This document shows, piece after piece, positions 21,627 to 33,537 of a stretch of 64,000 nt of DNA. The notes beneath the pieces were generated by a model. It saw nothing but the letters and a program-made list of their open reading frames with translations, searched no databases and was not told the DNA's origin. Made by a program: the position numbers and the translations under genes. The stretch spans positions 23,394,532 to 23,458,531 of the forward strand of contig NW_026947503.1 of the NCBI RefSeq assembly GCF_034190915.1. The letters are read 5' to 3'. Position 1 is the first letter of the stretch. Each line of letters begins with the position of its first letter. Origin of the DNA: Cavia porcellus (taxonomy: Eukaryota > Chordata > Mammalia > Rodentia > Caviidae).

Positions 21627-21697
21627 GTAATTGAACTCAGGGGTTTGTTCATGTTAAGCAGGTACTCCATCATTTGAACTACACTCCCTGCACACAG
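21627..21697 (-). mobile_element. old tRNA-derived SINE
   Basis: Reverse-oriented remnant: 'ttgaactcaggggtttg', 'taagcaggtactccatcatt', 'tgaactacactccctg'. Degenerate B-box and A-box order as in ID-type SINEs read backward. Confidence 0.5.
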
Positions 21698-22726
21698 TTT
21701 TGATTTGTGATAGAAATACTTCATAATGACACTGTGTTTCTATTACAAAGTACACAATTTCAGTTTTTCTTTATTTTTGTGTTGTTAGCAGCAACTGGTA
21801 ACCATTATCTATTCTTTTCATTCCTTAGGGGCTACAAACTGTGGTTTTTCTAATGCTTCCGTTCTTTCTCCCTTTTAAGCTAAAGTTCTCTTTGAAAGCA
21901 AAACTTCATCAATGATTGAGGCACAGTTTACATAGAAGAAGAGTAAATACTTAATTCTTACTCTTTGTATATCATTTTTCAAAATAGTGAGTTTACTCCC
22001 TAGAATCCCCTGAAGGCATCCAATGAGGTCTTTGTTGTTGAAATACTGTGTGGTAAGAATTTTAATGAGTGAAAAGAAGTCTAGGTGTGTGGTTAGTAAA
22101 ATAATCCTTTAGAAAAATTTGGAGTTCTGGAAAGGCAATAACAAAAGAGAAATTTAAGGAACTTGCAGGGTTTATAGAGGTGCTATCATTTAGACAGAGA
22201 GAAATTGAAAAACCTGGTCTTAAAATTTTGTTCTACTTGAATTTATTCAACAAAGAAATAAAACTGAAGTTTTTAACAGGTATTCTTATTGAAGATTATA
22301 TTTTTAAAAACAGAAGGATACAAACAATGCAGCTTACATAAATTTAAAGAGAATACAACTAAAGAGATGCCTTGAAACAGGACTGTTGCTAGAATATGGC
22401 ATGCTAAAATGCCCTGCTTCTTTGGAAGAGGTAGGTTACAGAATTGTTTAGCAGATGCACAAAAAAGTAGATACCATTTGTCACATGATTCATGTTATAC
22501 ATACATTTAACCAGGAGACACACAACTGTTTCTTGTAAAGCAATTAGAGGCATTTCTCCTGGGTTCCATTGTAAGCAGCAGAGCATAAAACCTAACATAT
22601 TTTAAAAATTTAAAAGACAATTTCACTGCCTTCCTCATTCTGACAGTTTACATGTTCAGCATCTATTTTATACGTGAATCCTTCACATAAATGACTTTGC
22701 CCTGTTGGGATGTAAACTGCAATCTT

Positions 22727-23142
22727 AGTTACTTTCTTATTGCTAAGACACGATACCAAACATCCCCAATTTAAAGCGGAGATATATTTTGGCTCGCAGT
22801 TTGTAGAGGTTTCAGTTGATAGTAGACTGGCTCCAAGGCATGGTGGCATGGCAGAATGGCATGGAAGAGGAGGGACAGCTCATGGAACAGCATGCAAGAA
22901 GCAGAGGGCAATCAAGGGAAGAGATAGAGAAATAAATATACCATTCGAGGCTAGGACCCCAGTGACCCACTGCCTCCAACCAGGCTTCACCTCCCAAATC
23001 ACACTGAGCTAGAAACTCATCTGTAGACTAAACCCATTGACTCATATATCATTGCCCCATACTCCAGTCACCTCTCAAAGACCCATCTGTGAATGCATGA
23101 AGTTGTGGGAGAACATCTAGATATAAACCATAAATAAGAGGC
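22727..23142 (+). mobile_element. ~400-bp rodent-type interspersed repeat, copy 1
   Basis: Block order: 'ttactttcttattgctaaga', 'attttggctcgcagtttgta', 'agactggctccaaggcatgg', 'agtgacccactgcctccaac', 'gagaacatctagatataaac', 'cataa'. Two related copies lie at 53611-54050 and 54175-54530. I recognise the type as common in rodents but cannot assign a family name or decide between LTR and DNA-transposon origin. Confidence 0.6.
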
Positions 23143-23144
23143 AA

Positions 23145-23760
23145 GCCATTTTTATATCATTTCTGAGCATTTGGTATATATTTTTTTAAAAACTGACTTT
23201 TAAGAACAGAAAAATTGCAAAATTAGTTTAAAATTCAACATACCCTGCATCCAGTTATTAACATATTATGTAGTATGCCAATGTTTTCAAATTAATAAAC
23301 CAATAATGGCATATTACTATCAGCTAAAGCCCATACTTAATTCAAATTTCCTCCTTTTTTCCCAAATACCATTTCTCCATTCTAGGGTGCTATCCAGGAC
23401 ACCTCATCACTTTTATCTATGTTCCTCCTGTCTGTGACAGATTCTTAGACTTTGATTTTTTTTTTGACCCTGACCATTTTGAAGAGCACCAGTCAGCTGT
23501 TTTGCAGAAGGTCTCCAACTTGGGTTTGTTTGATGTTTTTCACATCAAGCAAGACTCTAGTTATGTGTTTGGGGAAAGAGGGCCACAGAAATAGTCATTT
23601 TATTTTTTTAAGAGTCATTTTCACCATACTGTATAGAGGATGCAGAATGTCAACATCGCTGATGATACTGACTTCAGTCACATGATCAAAGAACTATTTG
23701 TTAGACTTTTCCAAAGTACAGTTCTCTTCCCTTCCCTTTCCATCTGTACCTTTCAAACGT
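23145..23760. mobile_element. ancient L1M-type 3'UTR remnant
   Basis: 'aattgcaaaattagtttaaa', 'cttaattcaaatttcctcct', 'gacagattcttagactttga', 'ttgaccctgaccattttgaa' and 'gagcaccagtcagctgtttt' follow the order of the long 3'UTR of ancient mammalian L1M elements. Orientation and subfamily are uncertain. Confidence 0.45.
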
Positions 23761-23953
23761 TTTCATGCACAGCCACAGCTAAGAGGTGAGGAGTTAAGCT
23801 ACATATCCATGAAGTGGAAATGCCAGTCTCAGCTAATGTTTTCCAAAATGACACCAGTGTGTTTGCATTTCACACTTTCCATCATCTCATCACATCCTTG
23901 CTTTTTCTTCAGCCTCCTGCACAACCCAGTATCATCCATGAGGTACTTCTCGG

Positions 23954-24059
23954 AGTTTGAGACTCAGACAGGTAGCACCAGCATCATATGGGAATTTGTC
24001 AGAACCAGAGTTTGAGACTCAGACAGGTAGAAATGCAATCATGAGAATTTGCCAGAAGT
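23954..24059. repeat. 53-bp tandem duplication
   Basis: 'gagtttgagactcagacagg' occurs at 23954 and again at 24007. It is followed in both cases by a related 'gcatcatatgggaatttgtc' / 'gcaatcatgagaatttgcc' segment. A simple local duplication. Confidence 0.75.
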
Positions 24060-24752
24060 GCAACCCTAGGGAAGAGGAGTTCAACCTATCACAGAATCAT
24101 ACATTTGATGTTTTAACAAACCTTCAAAGTCATGCATGTTTGCTATGGTGTTAAAAGTAAGGAAAACTTCTCTAGTTCTTTCATGCCTACTTTCAACTAC
24201 ACTTTTGGCAAATTCCCCACTTTAACCTATGGCTCTAGCAAATATCAACATTTCCTTTTGTAGTGGTGTTGCTTAAACTGACCACCAGTGCTAAATCTAT
24301 AATTTGATGACTCATTCCTTATCCAATGGTCACATAGACATCTCTGAAAATCTGAAAAATTTAGGTATGAGAGACCTTATCCTTTTTATGACTAACGTTG
24401 TTAACTAGAATCTTCAATTAGGGTATTGTTCTTTTTTCTCCCTAATCTAAATTCTGGCTGACTTCCTGAAAGGAATTCATTTCAATCAACACCCCACTAT
24501 TTCCACTCTTCCATTGTTAATGCCAGTAGATTACTCCTTAGGCTCTTAATGCCTTCTTGGGAGTGATGAGAATCCCATGCCCTATTTGAACTTGATCCCT
24601 GCTAGGTTTCCTTCTCTTCCACTGCTAATTCTGATATCAGGGCTTCCATCTGTTACTGGGAAGTGTGTCCTAACTCCTGCAAGAAGCCAATACTGATACT
24701 CAAGTTTCCCAGTTATTACTTGTGCCAAGTTTCATTTAAATAGTACACTAAG
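24060..24752. other. unassigned intergenic DNA
   Basis: No recognisable repeat or coding signal. It ends in the target-site sequence 'aaatagtacactaag' (24738-24752), duplicated at 33163-33177. Confidence 0.4.
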
Positions 24753-24919
24753 ACTTTTGGCCAGAGACTGGAGAAAACGGCAACTTGATAGGAAGCTGGA
24801 TAGAGACCTCTGCGAGGGGGAAAACAGCTCAGATGCTAGAATTTGAAAACATGGAGAGAGCCAGATGATTGGAGAATGATTCTTATTAAACCAGGAGGAA
24901 ACCAAAGGGATAAATAAAA

Positions 24920-25490
24920 ACAGAAAGAGGAAGGAAAAGTGCAGGTGGATGGCTGAGGCCCAACACGCTCACAGAGACCCATTCTGTGCTGTGCTGGGTG
25001 TGCCTTGGAGTCCTATGATCCAAAGTCATTCTGAAGCCGCAGCTGCTGGTAACAGGAGTCAATGAATCCCAGGCCCTTGACAGGAGGATGCGGCACAGTT
25101 TGGAGTGGAGCCAAGGTGGAGAACTTTATTGGCTCATGGTGAGTACTGGAAATTGGGTCCCGGGCCCCACGCAGTTTTCTGAAAAGGCAAGAGGCTGATT
25201 TAGACACAGAAAAACCACATCAACCTAGAATCTACCTTTGCAGAGGAAGGAAAAATGCGAGTGGAGGGCTGGAACCCTATGCACTCACTGAGACCGGGTC
25301 ATGCTGTGCTGGGAGTGCTGTGGAATCAGGTGATTCAAGGTCAATCTGAAGCCACAGCCACCGATAATGGGAATTGTTGAGTCCTGAACCCTTGGCGGGA
25401 GGACACGGTGCAGTGTGGACCGGAGCCAAGATGGAGAACTGCATTGATTCCTGGTGAGTGCTGGAGGTTAGGTCCTGCAGCTGCTGTCAC
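24920..25490 (+). repeat. copy A 5'UTR: two ~311-bp monomers
   Basis: 'gaggaaggaaaa' plus 'gtggagggctgg'-like starts occur at about 24930 and 25241. The two units then align through 'gctgtgctggg', 'ggaggaYRcggYRcagt' and 'gtggagccaagRtggagaac' to 'tggtgagtgctgga'. Copy D carries one such unit (60803-61040). This is the presumed promoter-bearing 5' region. The 'aagatgg' motif resembles a YY1 core, which many L1 5'UTRs contain. Confidence 0.75.
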
Positions 25491-25884
25491 TGGTAGGAGG
25501 ACATCTTGGAGTTGGGCAAAACCCGAAGCTGTGGCAGAATCAGCCCCCCACTGCCCCCCCCCACTGCAACCCGCCCCCCGCACACAGGGAGGACTGGTGG
25601 AATCTGCTGGGGCTGAGCTACGCCTCCAGTTGGGAACCAGTAGCCAGGGACAAAAAGGTCACAACTCTGTGACATTCACAAGGTATAGCCTAAATCCCTG
25701 AAGGGCATAGTGGGTTGACTGGCTCAGAGGCTAGAGACTAACCTGCACTGTCCCTGCATCCCTGCATGCACCTCAGATAACATCAAATTGGGGAGGGCAA
25801 AAAAACTCGTTTTCAGAAAGACCCTAAGGAATACTGAGAGGGCCAGAGACCCCAGGACAAACCTGTCTGAAAGAAACTAAAAAC

Positions 25885-26964
25885 ATGACAAGACACAGAA
25901 ATAAAAAAAATCTCCAGCCACTGATCCTGGGAAAATAAGCCCAGGAGAGGTAAATACAGAAGAGAACCAGTGCAGTAATCATGCAATATTAGACACAGCA
26001 TCAGTGGACATAAAGAAATACCTTCGTGACCTCATAGACGAATTTAAATCTGTACTTCTGATCCAAGTGAGGCAAGATATAAAAAGATTATTTAAAGAAA
26101 TGATAAGCCCCTCCCAAGAGAACACAGATGGAAGAACAGAGGAACTCAGAAAATGAAGAGAAACCTTTGTTGAAGAATATAAACAAAATCTAGAATAAAT
26201 GAAACATATCCAAAGAGATTACCAGGAAACTAAAAACTCCAATGAAAGCTGGAAAAATGCCTTGACAGAAACTAAAGTTAGCCTTTTAAAATTTTAAGAG
26301 AGATTTATGGTATGTGACCATGAAAGAAAAGATCTCTTAAAAATAACGAGGAACCAGGAAAAAACAATTCAAAGGCTAGAAGACCACAAGAGGATTTATA
26401 ACTTAAGAATAAAAAATGTGAGCAAAGAAGCAGGAGTAACCACACATGAACTACAAAGACTATTCACAGATATGATTAAGGAAAAGTTCCCAAGCATAGG
26501 AAAAAGACATGATATCCACATAAATGGAGCACACAGAACTGCAGCCACCTACAACCAAAACAGATCTACACCAGACATATAATAATCAAGACTCCAGAAA
26601 TCCACCACAGCAACAGAATATTAAAAACAGCCAGAGAAAAGAAGCAAATCACTTACAAAGGACAAATCATCAAAACAACAACAGACTTATCAACACAACT
26701 CTGAAATTGAGAAGAGCCAGGGGGGAAATAGCCCAAGCCCTGAAAGAAACTAACTTCCAACCTGACAAAACTCTCTTTCAAAATTAATGGAGAAACAAGA
26801 TATTTCCAAGACAAGGAAGAACAGTGGGAGTTCATGGCCACCAATTCAACCCTACAAAAAATACTGAAGGACATTCCAGAGAGAGAGGGGACAAAATACT
26901 AGGTTCCAGTAACAGTGGTAGAGAGGCCTCAATGAATGGGACAGACCCTGGAATGAAGGAGTAA
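25885..26964 (+). pseudogene. L1 ORF1 of copy A, broken
   Basis: An ATG opens a basic N-terminus (MTRHRNKK). It is followed, across stops and frameshifts, by the acidic 'YLRDLIDEF' helix region, a coiled coil (~26190-26400), the RRM (26430-26700; 'NQNRSTPDI' replaces the usual P-R-H-I-I-I-K entry because of a stop at 26581) and the CTD ('FQDKEEQWEFMATNSTLQ') near 26800-26860. It is about 360 codons if uninterrupted, the normal L1 ORF1p length. An RNA-binding chaperone protein is the family function. Confidence 0.75.
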
Positions 26965-27009
26965 AGTGGACAAATAATAGCAGAAGTATAGAATAGCAGA
27001 GATGAAGCA

Positions 27010-27400
27010 GAGAGGTAAGCTATAATCTTTAATACAGATAGCCTTGATATACTAACAAAAAAGAAACACAAGCAGAGTAGATTAGGAGGCAGGATCCATC
27101 GAGATGCTCTGAATAGGAAATACATTCAACCTGAAAGAGGGTTAATAAATTGATAGTCAAAGATGAGAAAACAATGCTATATGTGACAGGAAACCAGAGA
27201 GATTAGGGACAACACATCCAGGAGTCATAGGTTGGAAAGTTATGACACTTTGGTGAAGCGTAGAACTACACAGCTGGAAGGAAGGAAAACCTTGTGGCTT
27301 TAGTAAGTAAAGGACCCTAGTCTAAAAACTAAAGAGGCTAGTGGGACCTAAAATATACAAATCGTCCTGAGAAGGGGAAAGGTGAAGAATTGCCTCAAAA
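27010..27400 (+). pseudogene. copy A ORF2 remnant
   Basis: The start of the endonuclease domain (degenerate N-S-L-D-T-L-x-K-R block near 27040, then 'agtcaaagatgagaaaacaa') stops after ~85 codons at 'agagagattagggacaac'. It joins a C-terminal-like block ('gaagcgtagaactacacagc') at about 27250. The junction corresponds to that of copies #1 and D. Confidence 0.6.
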
Positions 27401-27419
27401 AGGAAGGCAGAGGACATTG

Positions 27420-28486
27420 TTAAAAGTGTATCAGGATTTAAAAGCCACATTAGTCTTGTTGCTCTGTTTAGCTTGATTATATTTTGTTCTGGTCTGTCTA
27501 CTCATATGAGATTTGAGGGCACAGACAGCTAACCCAAAAATAGCAGGTTATATCATGGTAACTATCCTTAATTTCCTATTACTTATACTGCAACCCTGTA
27601 TTACTTACATTGTCTTACTATGACTGATCTTATTTGAAGCTGGTTTGTTGGACCGCTATTTTGTCTTGACTGATTTTATTCGAATTTGGTATGCTTAATA
27701 GTATCAAGTCCATGAGTAGAGGCAACTGCTCTGAAGATGACATGATATAAAAGATACTCATTCTGGTTTTGATTATTAGCTGCTTTCAAGACCTACAATG
27801 TCTTCAAAGTTGAGTTTTTATAAAAATAGCTATGTAATGCTATGCTTAACTATACAATGCCTGAGGATGTGGACAATTGTATTGAAAATAACAAGAGAAA
27901 GCATAGTAACTACTGTAGATTTCCTAATTTTGTGGCCTTATATGTCTTTTTCAATTCATGTTTTTCTAGGAATTTGTTTTGTTGTCTTGTTTTGATCTCT
28001 TTTTCCCTAAAATAAAGAAGGGATAGATATACATGTAGAGATTCACACATGGGAAGAATTTCTAAACTGTTTATGGTAACAGATTATATAATACATGATG
28101 TAATGAACAGATACTCTGAAGCAGAAGAGACACTAAGAAGCCCAATGCTAATTTTGTAGCACTATGATATAAAATCTAGCAATACTATTATTCACAGTTC
28201 AGAATGATATTAGTCTAGTCTATTATGTTCAATATCAGCATATGTAAAGATAAAGATAGCTACTACAAAGAAAATGAGACACATTATGGTAGCCATTATT
28301 GACTTCCCCAAAATCAGGTCTTTGAAGACCTAAAAAGCCTTCATCATCTTCATGATTTGATTAGTTCTATGATACTCAGTATATATTCAATGTGTGTGAA
28401 GATGGGGACAACTGTTTGGAAGAAAGCTAGAGACAATATGATAGACAGTGAAGATCTCCAGTAGACTTGCTTTGAAATCTGTGTTT
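27420..28486 (+). repeat. copy A 3'UTR, degenerate ~150-bp T-rich units
   Basis: Several degenerate units with 'aactatccttaatttcctat', 'ttgtcttactatgactga' and 'gacatgatataa...attctggttttgattatt'. They are more diverged from one another than in element #1. The 3'UTR is interrupted at 28486 by copy B and resumes at 32857. Confidence 0.65.
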
Positions 28487-28974
28487 TGAGAGAGGAAAAA
28501 ATGGTGGCTTGCTAGGGGATTGGGCGGAGAGTCTCTCCGGAGAAATCATATTAGAAGCTAGAATAAGACAACATGGAGAGGGCCAGATGAATGGATAATG
28601 ATTCTTATTAACCAAGACAGCGCAGCTGGAGGATTTAAAGTCGTGCTGAGACTGTGAAGGCTGATAATGGGAGGCTGCAAATCCTGCACCTTTAAATCAG
28701 CAAACTGACCCATGGACCTAACAGGAAAAGCTGTGTTGGCTTTTGGTGACTGCTGGAAACTGAGACCTGGGACCCCGAGAAGCAGCAGTACTGCCCTGCT
28801 GCACCAGAGGAAATTGTGAAAGGTTCTGGAGCTCTGAAGCCAAACACTGTGCAGTTTTCTGACCATTCCATGCTGTGCTGAGAGCGCAGGGAGGGCGAGC
28901 CATGTGGTGTGCAGTGGACCCAAGAGGAGGACCTGCACAGAACCATGGTGAGTACTGGGGACCCTGCGGCTGCT

Positions 28975-29320
28975 GGGCTTGGCCAGAGAACATCTTGGAA
29001 CTGGGCAGTGCCCACCACCACAGGGACATCAATAACACAGAGAGTCTGGCAGCAGACATCCTAGAGTTGGGCAGAACCTACAGCTCGGTGACATCACCGA
29101 GTCCCCCTGTAGGGAGGTCTGGTGGAAGACATCTTGAAATTGGGCAGAGCCTGACACTGTGCTGGCTTCAATGTCATACAGAGAATTAGTGGAAGACATC
29201 TTGGATTTGGGCAGACCCGCTGTCCTGGTACTCCTGTCACAGAGAGGTCTGGAAGAGAACAGCTGGGATTTGGGCAGAAATCTGTGCCATAGTGACATTA
29301 GTCAGCTGCTTCTGGTACAG
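28975..29320 (+). repeat. copy B 5'UTR minisatellite, ~67 bp x 5
   Basis: The anchor 'acatcttggRaYtgggcag' occurs at 28990, 29056, 29129, 29196 and 29259 (last unit 'acagctgggatttgggcag'), giving periods of 66, 73, 67 and 63. Units contain 'gtgacatca' and 'agagaggtctggYRgaaga'. Copies A and D carry only one such unit, so the array expanded in copy B's lineage. Confidence 0.8.
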
Positions 29321-29614
29321 AGAGAACTGGCAGGAGTTACTGGGGCTAAACCAAGCCTCTGCTTGGGGCCCAATAAGCAGATACAAAATAGTCACAACTC
29401 AGTGACATCCAGAAAGTACAGCCTAATTTATGGATTGACTGGCACAGAGGCTGGAGGCTAGCCTATACCACCCCTGCATCCCAGCCTACCCCAGATAACA
29501 GCAAATTGGGGAGGATGGCAAAAACTCAAGTCAGCACACTTCTGAAAGGCCCTAAGCAATATGGAGAGGGCCAGGGACCCCCCAGGACACTCCAGTCTGA
29601 AAGAAACCAGAAAC

Positions 29615-31353
29615 ATGACAAGAAATAAAAATTTTAAAAAAAATCTCCAGCTGCCCAACATGAGAAAATAAGCCCAGGAAAAGTAAACACTGAAGAGAAC
29701 AAGCACAGTAACCATCCAATACTCGACACAGCATCAGCCGAAATTAAAAAATACCTTCATGACCTCATAGATGAATTTAAAGCTGTACTCCTGATCTAAG
29801 TGAGGCAAGATATAAAGAGATTAATTAAAGAAATGACAAGCCCCACCCAAGAGAACACAGATGGAAGAACTGAGGAAATCAAAAAAGAAAGAGAAACTTC
29901 TGAAGAATTATTTTTATTTTATCTAAGGAGAAAAAAAAGCAGAGAAAGGGTACAAGTTATACAGATTTACAGAAAAAAATAAACAGTAGGAAATCACTAG
30001 TTAATGGATTACATTTTGTCATCTTAGAAATAATTGTTCAACTTACAAAATTAAAGCTTATAAAGTGGACATTCCAACAGTGAGACTGCAAACAGTTCTG
30101 TTCAATGATCCAACAAAACTCAGTAATATCATTATCTATCTTATACACTTAAATATACATGCAGTTATATCATTTAGAGCACTTTCTTTTCCTCTCTTTT
30201 GTACAATGACAATTACACATTTTGGGTTTTGTTGCTCCCACAGTTCTTATTACTTTTTTGGAAGAGAGTAGAACCAAATGTGACATAACAGAACAGTCAG
30301 TCAAATCAAAAGGGTGGACGTAATAGATAATGTAAAAGCATAATACTAGGTGATCAACAATGGTTACCATAATGCCTCCCACTATCTCTAACAGAATTGC
30401 CTATATCATTAGTTATAATAAAATTTGAACAAAACAGTAAAGAACAAAACCAACAAAAGCAAAACATTGGAGACATTATAGGTCTTCAAAAGTAGATAAT
30501 AGTCAACCAGAATGGGTGTCATAATGAATCCCACTATCCTGAAGAAGAATTTAAACATAACTTATAATACATGAAACAGATCCAAAGAGATTATCAGGAA
30601 ACTAAAAACTCCATTGAACACTGGCAAAATGCCTTGACAGAAACTAAAGACAGCCTTCTGAAACTTGAAGAGAGATTTATGGCATATGATCGTGAAAGAA
30701 AAAGCCTCTTAAAAATAACAAGGAACCAGAAAGAAGCAATTCAAAGACTAAAAGATGACAAAAAGATACAGAACTTAAGAATAAAGAATGTGAGTGAGGA
30801 AGCAGGAGAAACCAAAAATGAAATACAAAGAATATTCACAGATATATTAAAGTAAAATTTCCCATGTATAGCAAAAAGAAATGATATCCAGATAAAAGAG
30901 GCATACAGAACACCAGCTACCTACAACCAAAACAGATCTACACCTAGACATATAATAATCAAGATTCCAGAAATCCACCAAAAGAACAGAATATTAAAAG
31001 CAGCCAGAGAAAAGATGCAGATTACCTACAATGGGAAAATTATCAAAATAACAGTAGACTTATCAACACAAACTCTTAAGTCAAGAAGGGAGTGGGGAGA
31101 AATATTCCAAGTCCTGAAAGAAAATAATATGCAACCAAAGCTCATATACCCTTCAAAACTCTCTCTCAAAATTAATGGAAAAATAAGATGCTTCAAAGAC
31201 AAGGAGGAACTGTGGGAGTTCGTGGCCACCAATCCAACCCTACAGAGAGTGCTGAAGGACATTACAGAGAAAGAGAGGAAGGGATACCAGGATTCCAGCA
31301 ACAGTGGCAGAGAGGCCTCAATGAATGGGGCAGACAGTGGAATGAGGGAATAA
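29615..31353 (+). pseudogene. L1 ORF1 of copy B, interrupted
   Basis: Start ATG with basic N-terminus (MTRNKN). A minus-strand insertion occupies 29908-30538. Downstream the coiled coil is visible ('MKQIQRDYQETKNSIEHWQN', 30571 on) and then the RRM. The C-terminal part is open from 31015 to the stop at 31351-31353, including 'ITYNGKIIKITVDLSTQ' and 'KDKEELWEFVATNPTLQRVL'. Without the insertion the length is ~366 codons, normal for ORF1p. Other defects: a stop near 30854 and an early frameshift near 29660. Confidence 0.75.
29908..30538 (-). mobile_element. L1 3'UTR fragment inserted in copy B ORF1
   Basis: Minus-strand, 5'-truncated type II 3'UTR: reversed A-tail 'atttttattttatctaagg', 'acaagttatacagatttaca', 'ctgcaaacagttctgttcaa'. 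It is flanked by 'ctgaagaa' at 29900-29907 and 30539-30546. It is closely similar over most of its length to the insertion in the ERV env at 10717-11677. Confidence 0.8.
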
Positions 31354-31429
31354 GGTGGACAAATTATAGCAGAAAAGTGGGGGTAGCAAACATGAGGCAG
31401 AGACGGTAAGCTATAGTCTTTAGTATAGA

Positions 31430-32843
31430 CAGCTCTGAAGCACTATAAAAAAGGCAGAGGTCATTGTTAATGGTGTATAAGGATTTAAAAGACACAGTAG
31501 TCTTATCACCATATTTAGTTTGAATTTAATTTGTTCTGGTCTGTCCACTCATGTCAGATTTGAGGGCACAGACATCTTGACCCAAAAATAGCAGGTTATA
31601 CCATGGTAACTATCCTTACTTTCCTATTAACTTAAACTGAAATCTTGTATTACTTACATTGTCTTACTATGGCTGATCTTAATTGAATCTGAATCATAAG
31701 ACTATGGGTTAGCCTTGGCTGATTTTATTTGAATTTGGTATGCTTGTTAGTATCAACCCTAAAAGTAGAGGCAACTACTCTGAAGATGACAAAATGTAAA
31801 GGATATCCATACTGGTATTAACTATTAACACCTCTCAAATCCTACAATGCTTTCAAAGTTAAGTTTTTATAAAAATAGGTAATACTATGTTTAACTATAT
31901 TAAGCTGGTGTTGTGGACAAATCTATTGAAAATAACAAGAGAAAACATAGTAACTATGGAAGATCATCTATATTGTGGTCTTATATGTCTTATCCATTGC
32001 ATGTTTTCCTAGGAAATTGTTTTGCTGTCTTGCTATGACTTGGTTTTCCCTATAATACAGAGAGGATAGATATATATGTAGAAATTCACACATGAGTTTT
32101 TTTTTAATTATTTACGGGAACAGATTATATAATGCAAGATGTAATGAACAGATACTCTGAAGAAGAGACGCTAAGAAACTCGAGACTGATTTTGTAGCAT
32201 TATGATATAAATTCTAGCAATACTATTGTTCACTAATTAGAATGACATTGGACTGGTTTCTTGAGTTCAATTTCAGCATATGTAGAGATGGGGACAGCTA
32301 TCACAAAGAGAATGAGAGATGCGATGGTAGTTATTATTGTCTTCCCTAATGTTAGATCTTGAAGACCTAAAAAGCCTTCATCATCCTGTAATGATTTGAT
32401 TAGTTCTATAATATGCAATAAGTATATAAAGTGGGTGAAGATGGGGACAACTATTTGTAAGAAACTAGAGACAGTTAGATAGACAGTGAAGATCTCCAAT
32501 GGACTTGCTTTGAAATCTGTATTTCTTTAAATTTTTTTAACTGTTTTGTTCTGTTTTGATATGTTTAATCTTACCCTCTTTGAGATGTAAAACAAATGTG
32601 TAGGACTGATAACCACATTACTGAGCTTTTGTTCAATCATTGAGCAGAACTGTTTGTAGTGTCACTTTTTGAATGTCATTCTAAATACTTTAATTCTATA
32701 ACCTGAACAGCTATTTCTAAGATGACAATACGTAACTTATCAACCAGCAATTTCTTACCGTTTGTTTTTCTGTAATTTTGTATTATTTCTACCCTTTTTT
32801 ATCTCCATATATTTTTTGTTTCCTTTTCTTTAAATAAAAAAAA
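31430..32843 (+). repeat. copy B 3'UTR units and type II tail
   Basis: T-rich units align with copy A's ('ccatggtaactatccttact', 'gtattacttacattgtctta'). They are followed by the block 'ctgataaccacattactgag', 'gcagaactgtttgtagtgtc', 'atttctaagatgacaatacg' and the final AATAAA and A-tail. Confidence 0.7.
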
Positions 32844-33389
32844 GAAATCTGTGTTTCTTTAAATTGTTTCCTTATGAACTGTTCTGTTCTGTATTGTCAT
32901 GTTTAACCTTATCCTCTTTAAGATAAAAAGAAGTGTGTAGGACTGATAACCATATTACTAAGTTTTTGTTGGATCATTGAGCAGAACTGTTTGCAGTGTC
33001 ATTATTTGAATGTCACTTTGTATGCTTTAATTTTTTAACTTGAACAACTATTTCTAAGATGACAGTATGTAACTTATCTACTAGTGATTTATTACTGTTT
33101 ATTTTTCTGAAGTTCTGTATTATTTCTACCCCTTTTTTCTGTTTTTTATCTCTTTAAATAAAAAATAGTACACTAAGTGAAAATAATAAATGATAGTTCA
33201 GCAACATACAACAGTTCTTAAAAATGTGTGGATAAAACAAATAGTACTCATTCTCACACAGTCTACTTTAACATCACTTTGTCATAAAGCCGTAATATAT
33301 AAAATTCTGTGAGATATAAAATATTTATTTCCTCACTCATGCTTTATGAGAGGCTTATTTATATTCACAGTGTTTTCATGGAAACTGCT

Positions 33390-33484
33390 TATACGATGGT
33401 TTTGGGGGGAGAACCAGGAAACAAGTCGTTCCATCCCATGTGAGCCAGTACAGGCTGCACCAGCCAGGGGAAAGCCATGTAGAA

Positions 33485-33537
<53 letters not shown>

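Larger units (their letters stand above)
28487..32843 (+). mobile_element. complete ORF1-only L1 derivative, copy B (nested in copy A)
   Basis: Flanked by 'gaaatctgtgttt' at 28474-28486 and 32844-32856, a perfect 13-bp target duplication inside copy A's 3'UTR. Without its own nested insertion it is ~3.7 kb. Order: 5'UTR with a 67-bp x 5 array; ORF1; a very short ORF2 start; 3'UTR units; type II tail 'tttaaataaaaaaaa'. It has lost even most of the ORF2 remnant kept by A and D. It shares the family's 'aaatggtggcttgctagg' 5' start. Confidence 0.85.
24753..33162 (+). mobile_element. complete ORF1-only L1 derivative, copy A (split by copy B)
   Basis: Bounded by a perfect 15-bp duplication, 'aaatagtacactaag', at 24738-24752 and 33163-33177. 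Without the nested copy B (and its duplicated site) it is ~4.0 kb. Order: 5'UTR with two ~311-bp monomers; ORF1; short ORF2 N-/C-terminal remnants; ~1.1 kb of T-rich 3'UTR; then a type II terminal block ending 'tctctttaaataaaaaa'. The intact duplication means a single full-length insertion event despite having no reverse transcriptase of its own. Confidence 0.85.

Noticed and set aside
22740..23012. 90-codon plus-strand frame
   Set aside because: Lies wholly inside the ~400-bp interspersed repeat copy 1, and the related copies do not keep the frame.
28718..29059. Overlapping 109-126-codon minus-strand frames
   Set aside because: Located in copy B's GC-rich 5'UTR, where stops are scarce in all frames.
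32233..32499. 88-codon minus-strand frame with membrane-like hydrophobic segments
   Set aside because: It is antisense to the T-rich 3'UTR of copy B. T-rich sense DNA read backward gives arbitrary open frames, and the matching region in copies A and D is not open.
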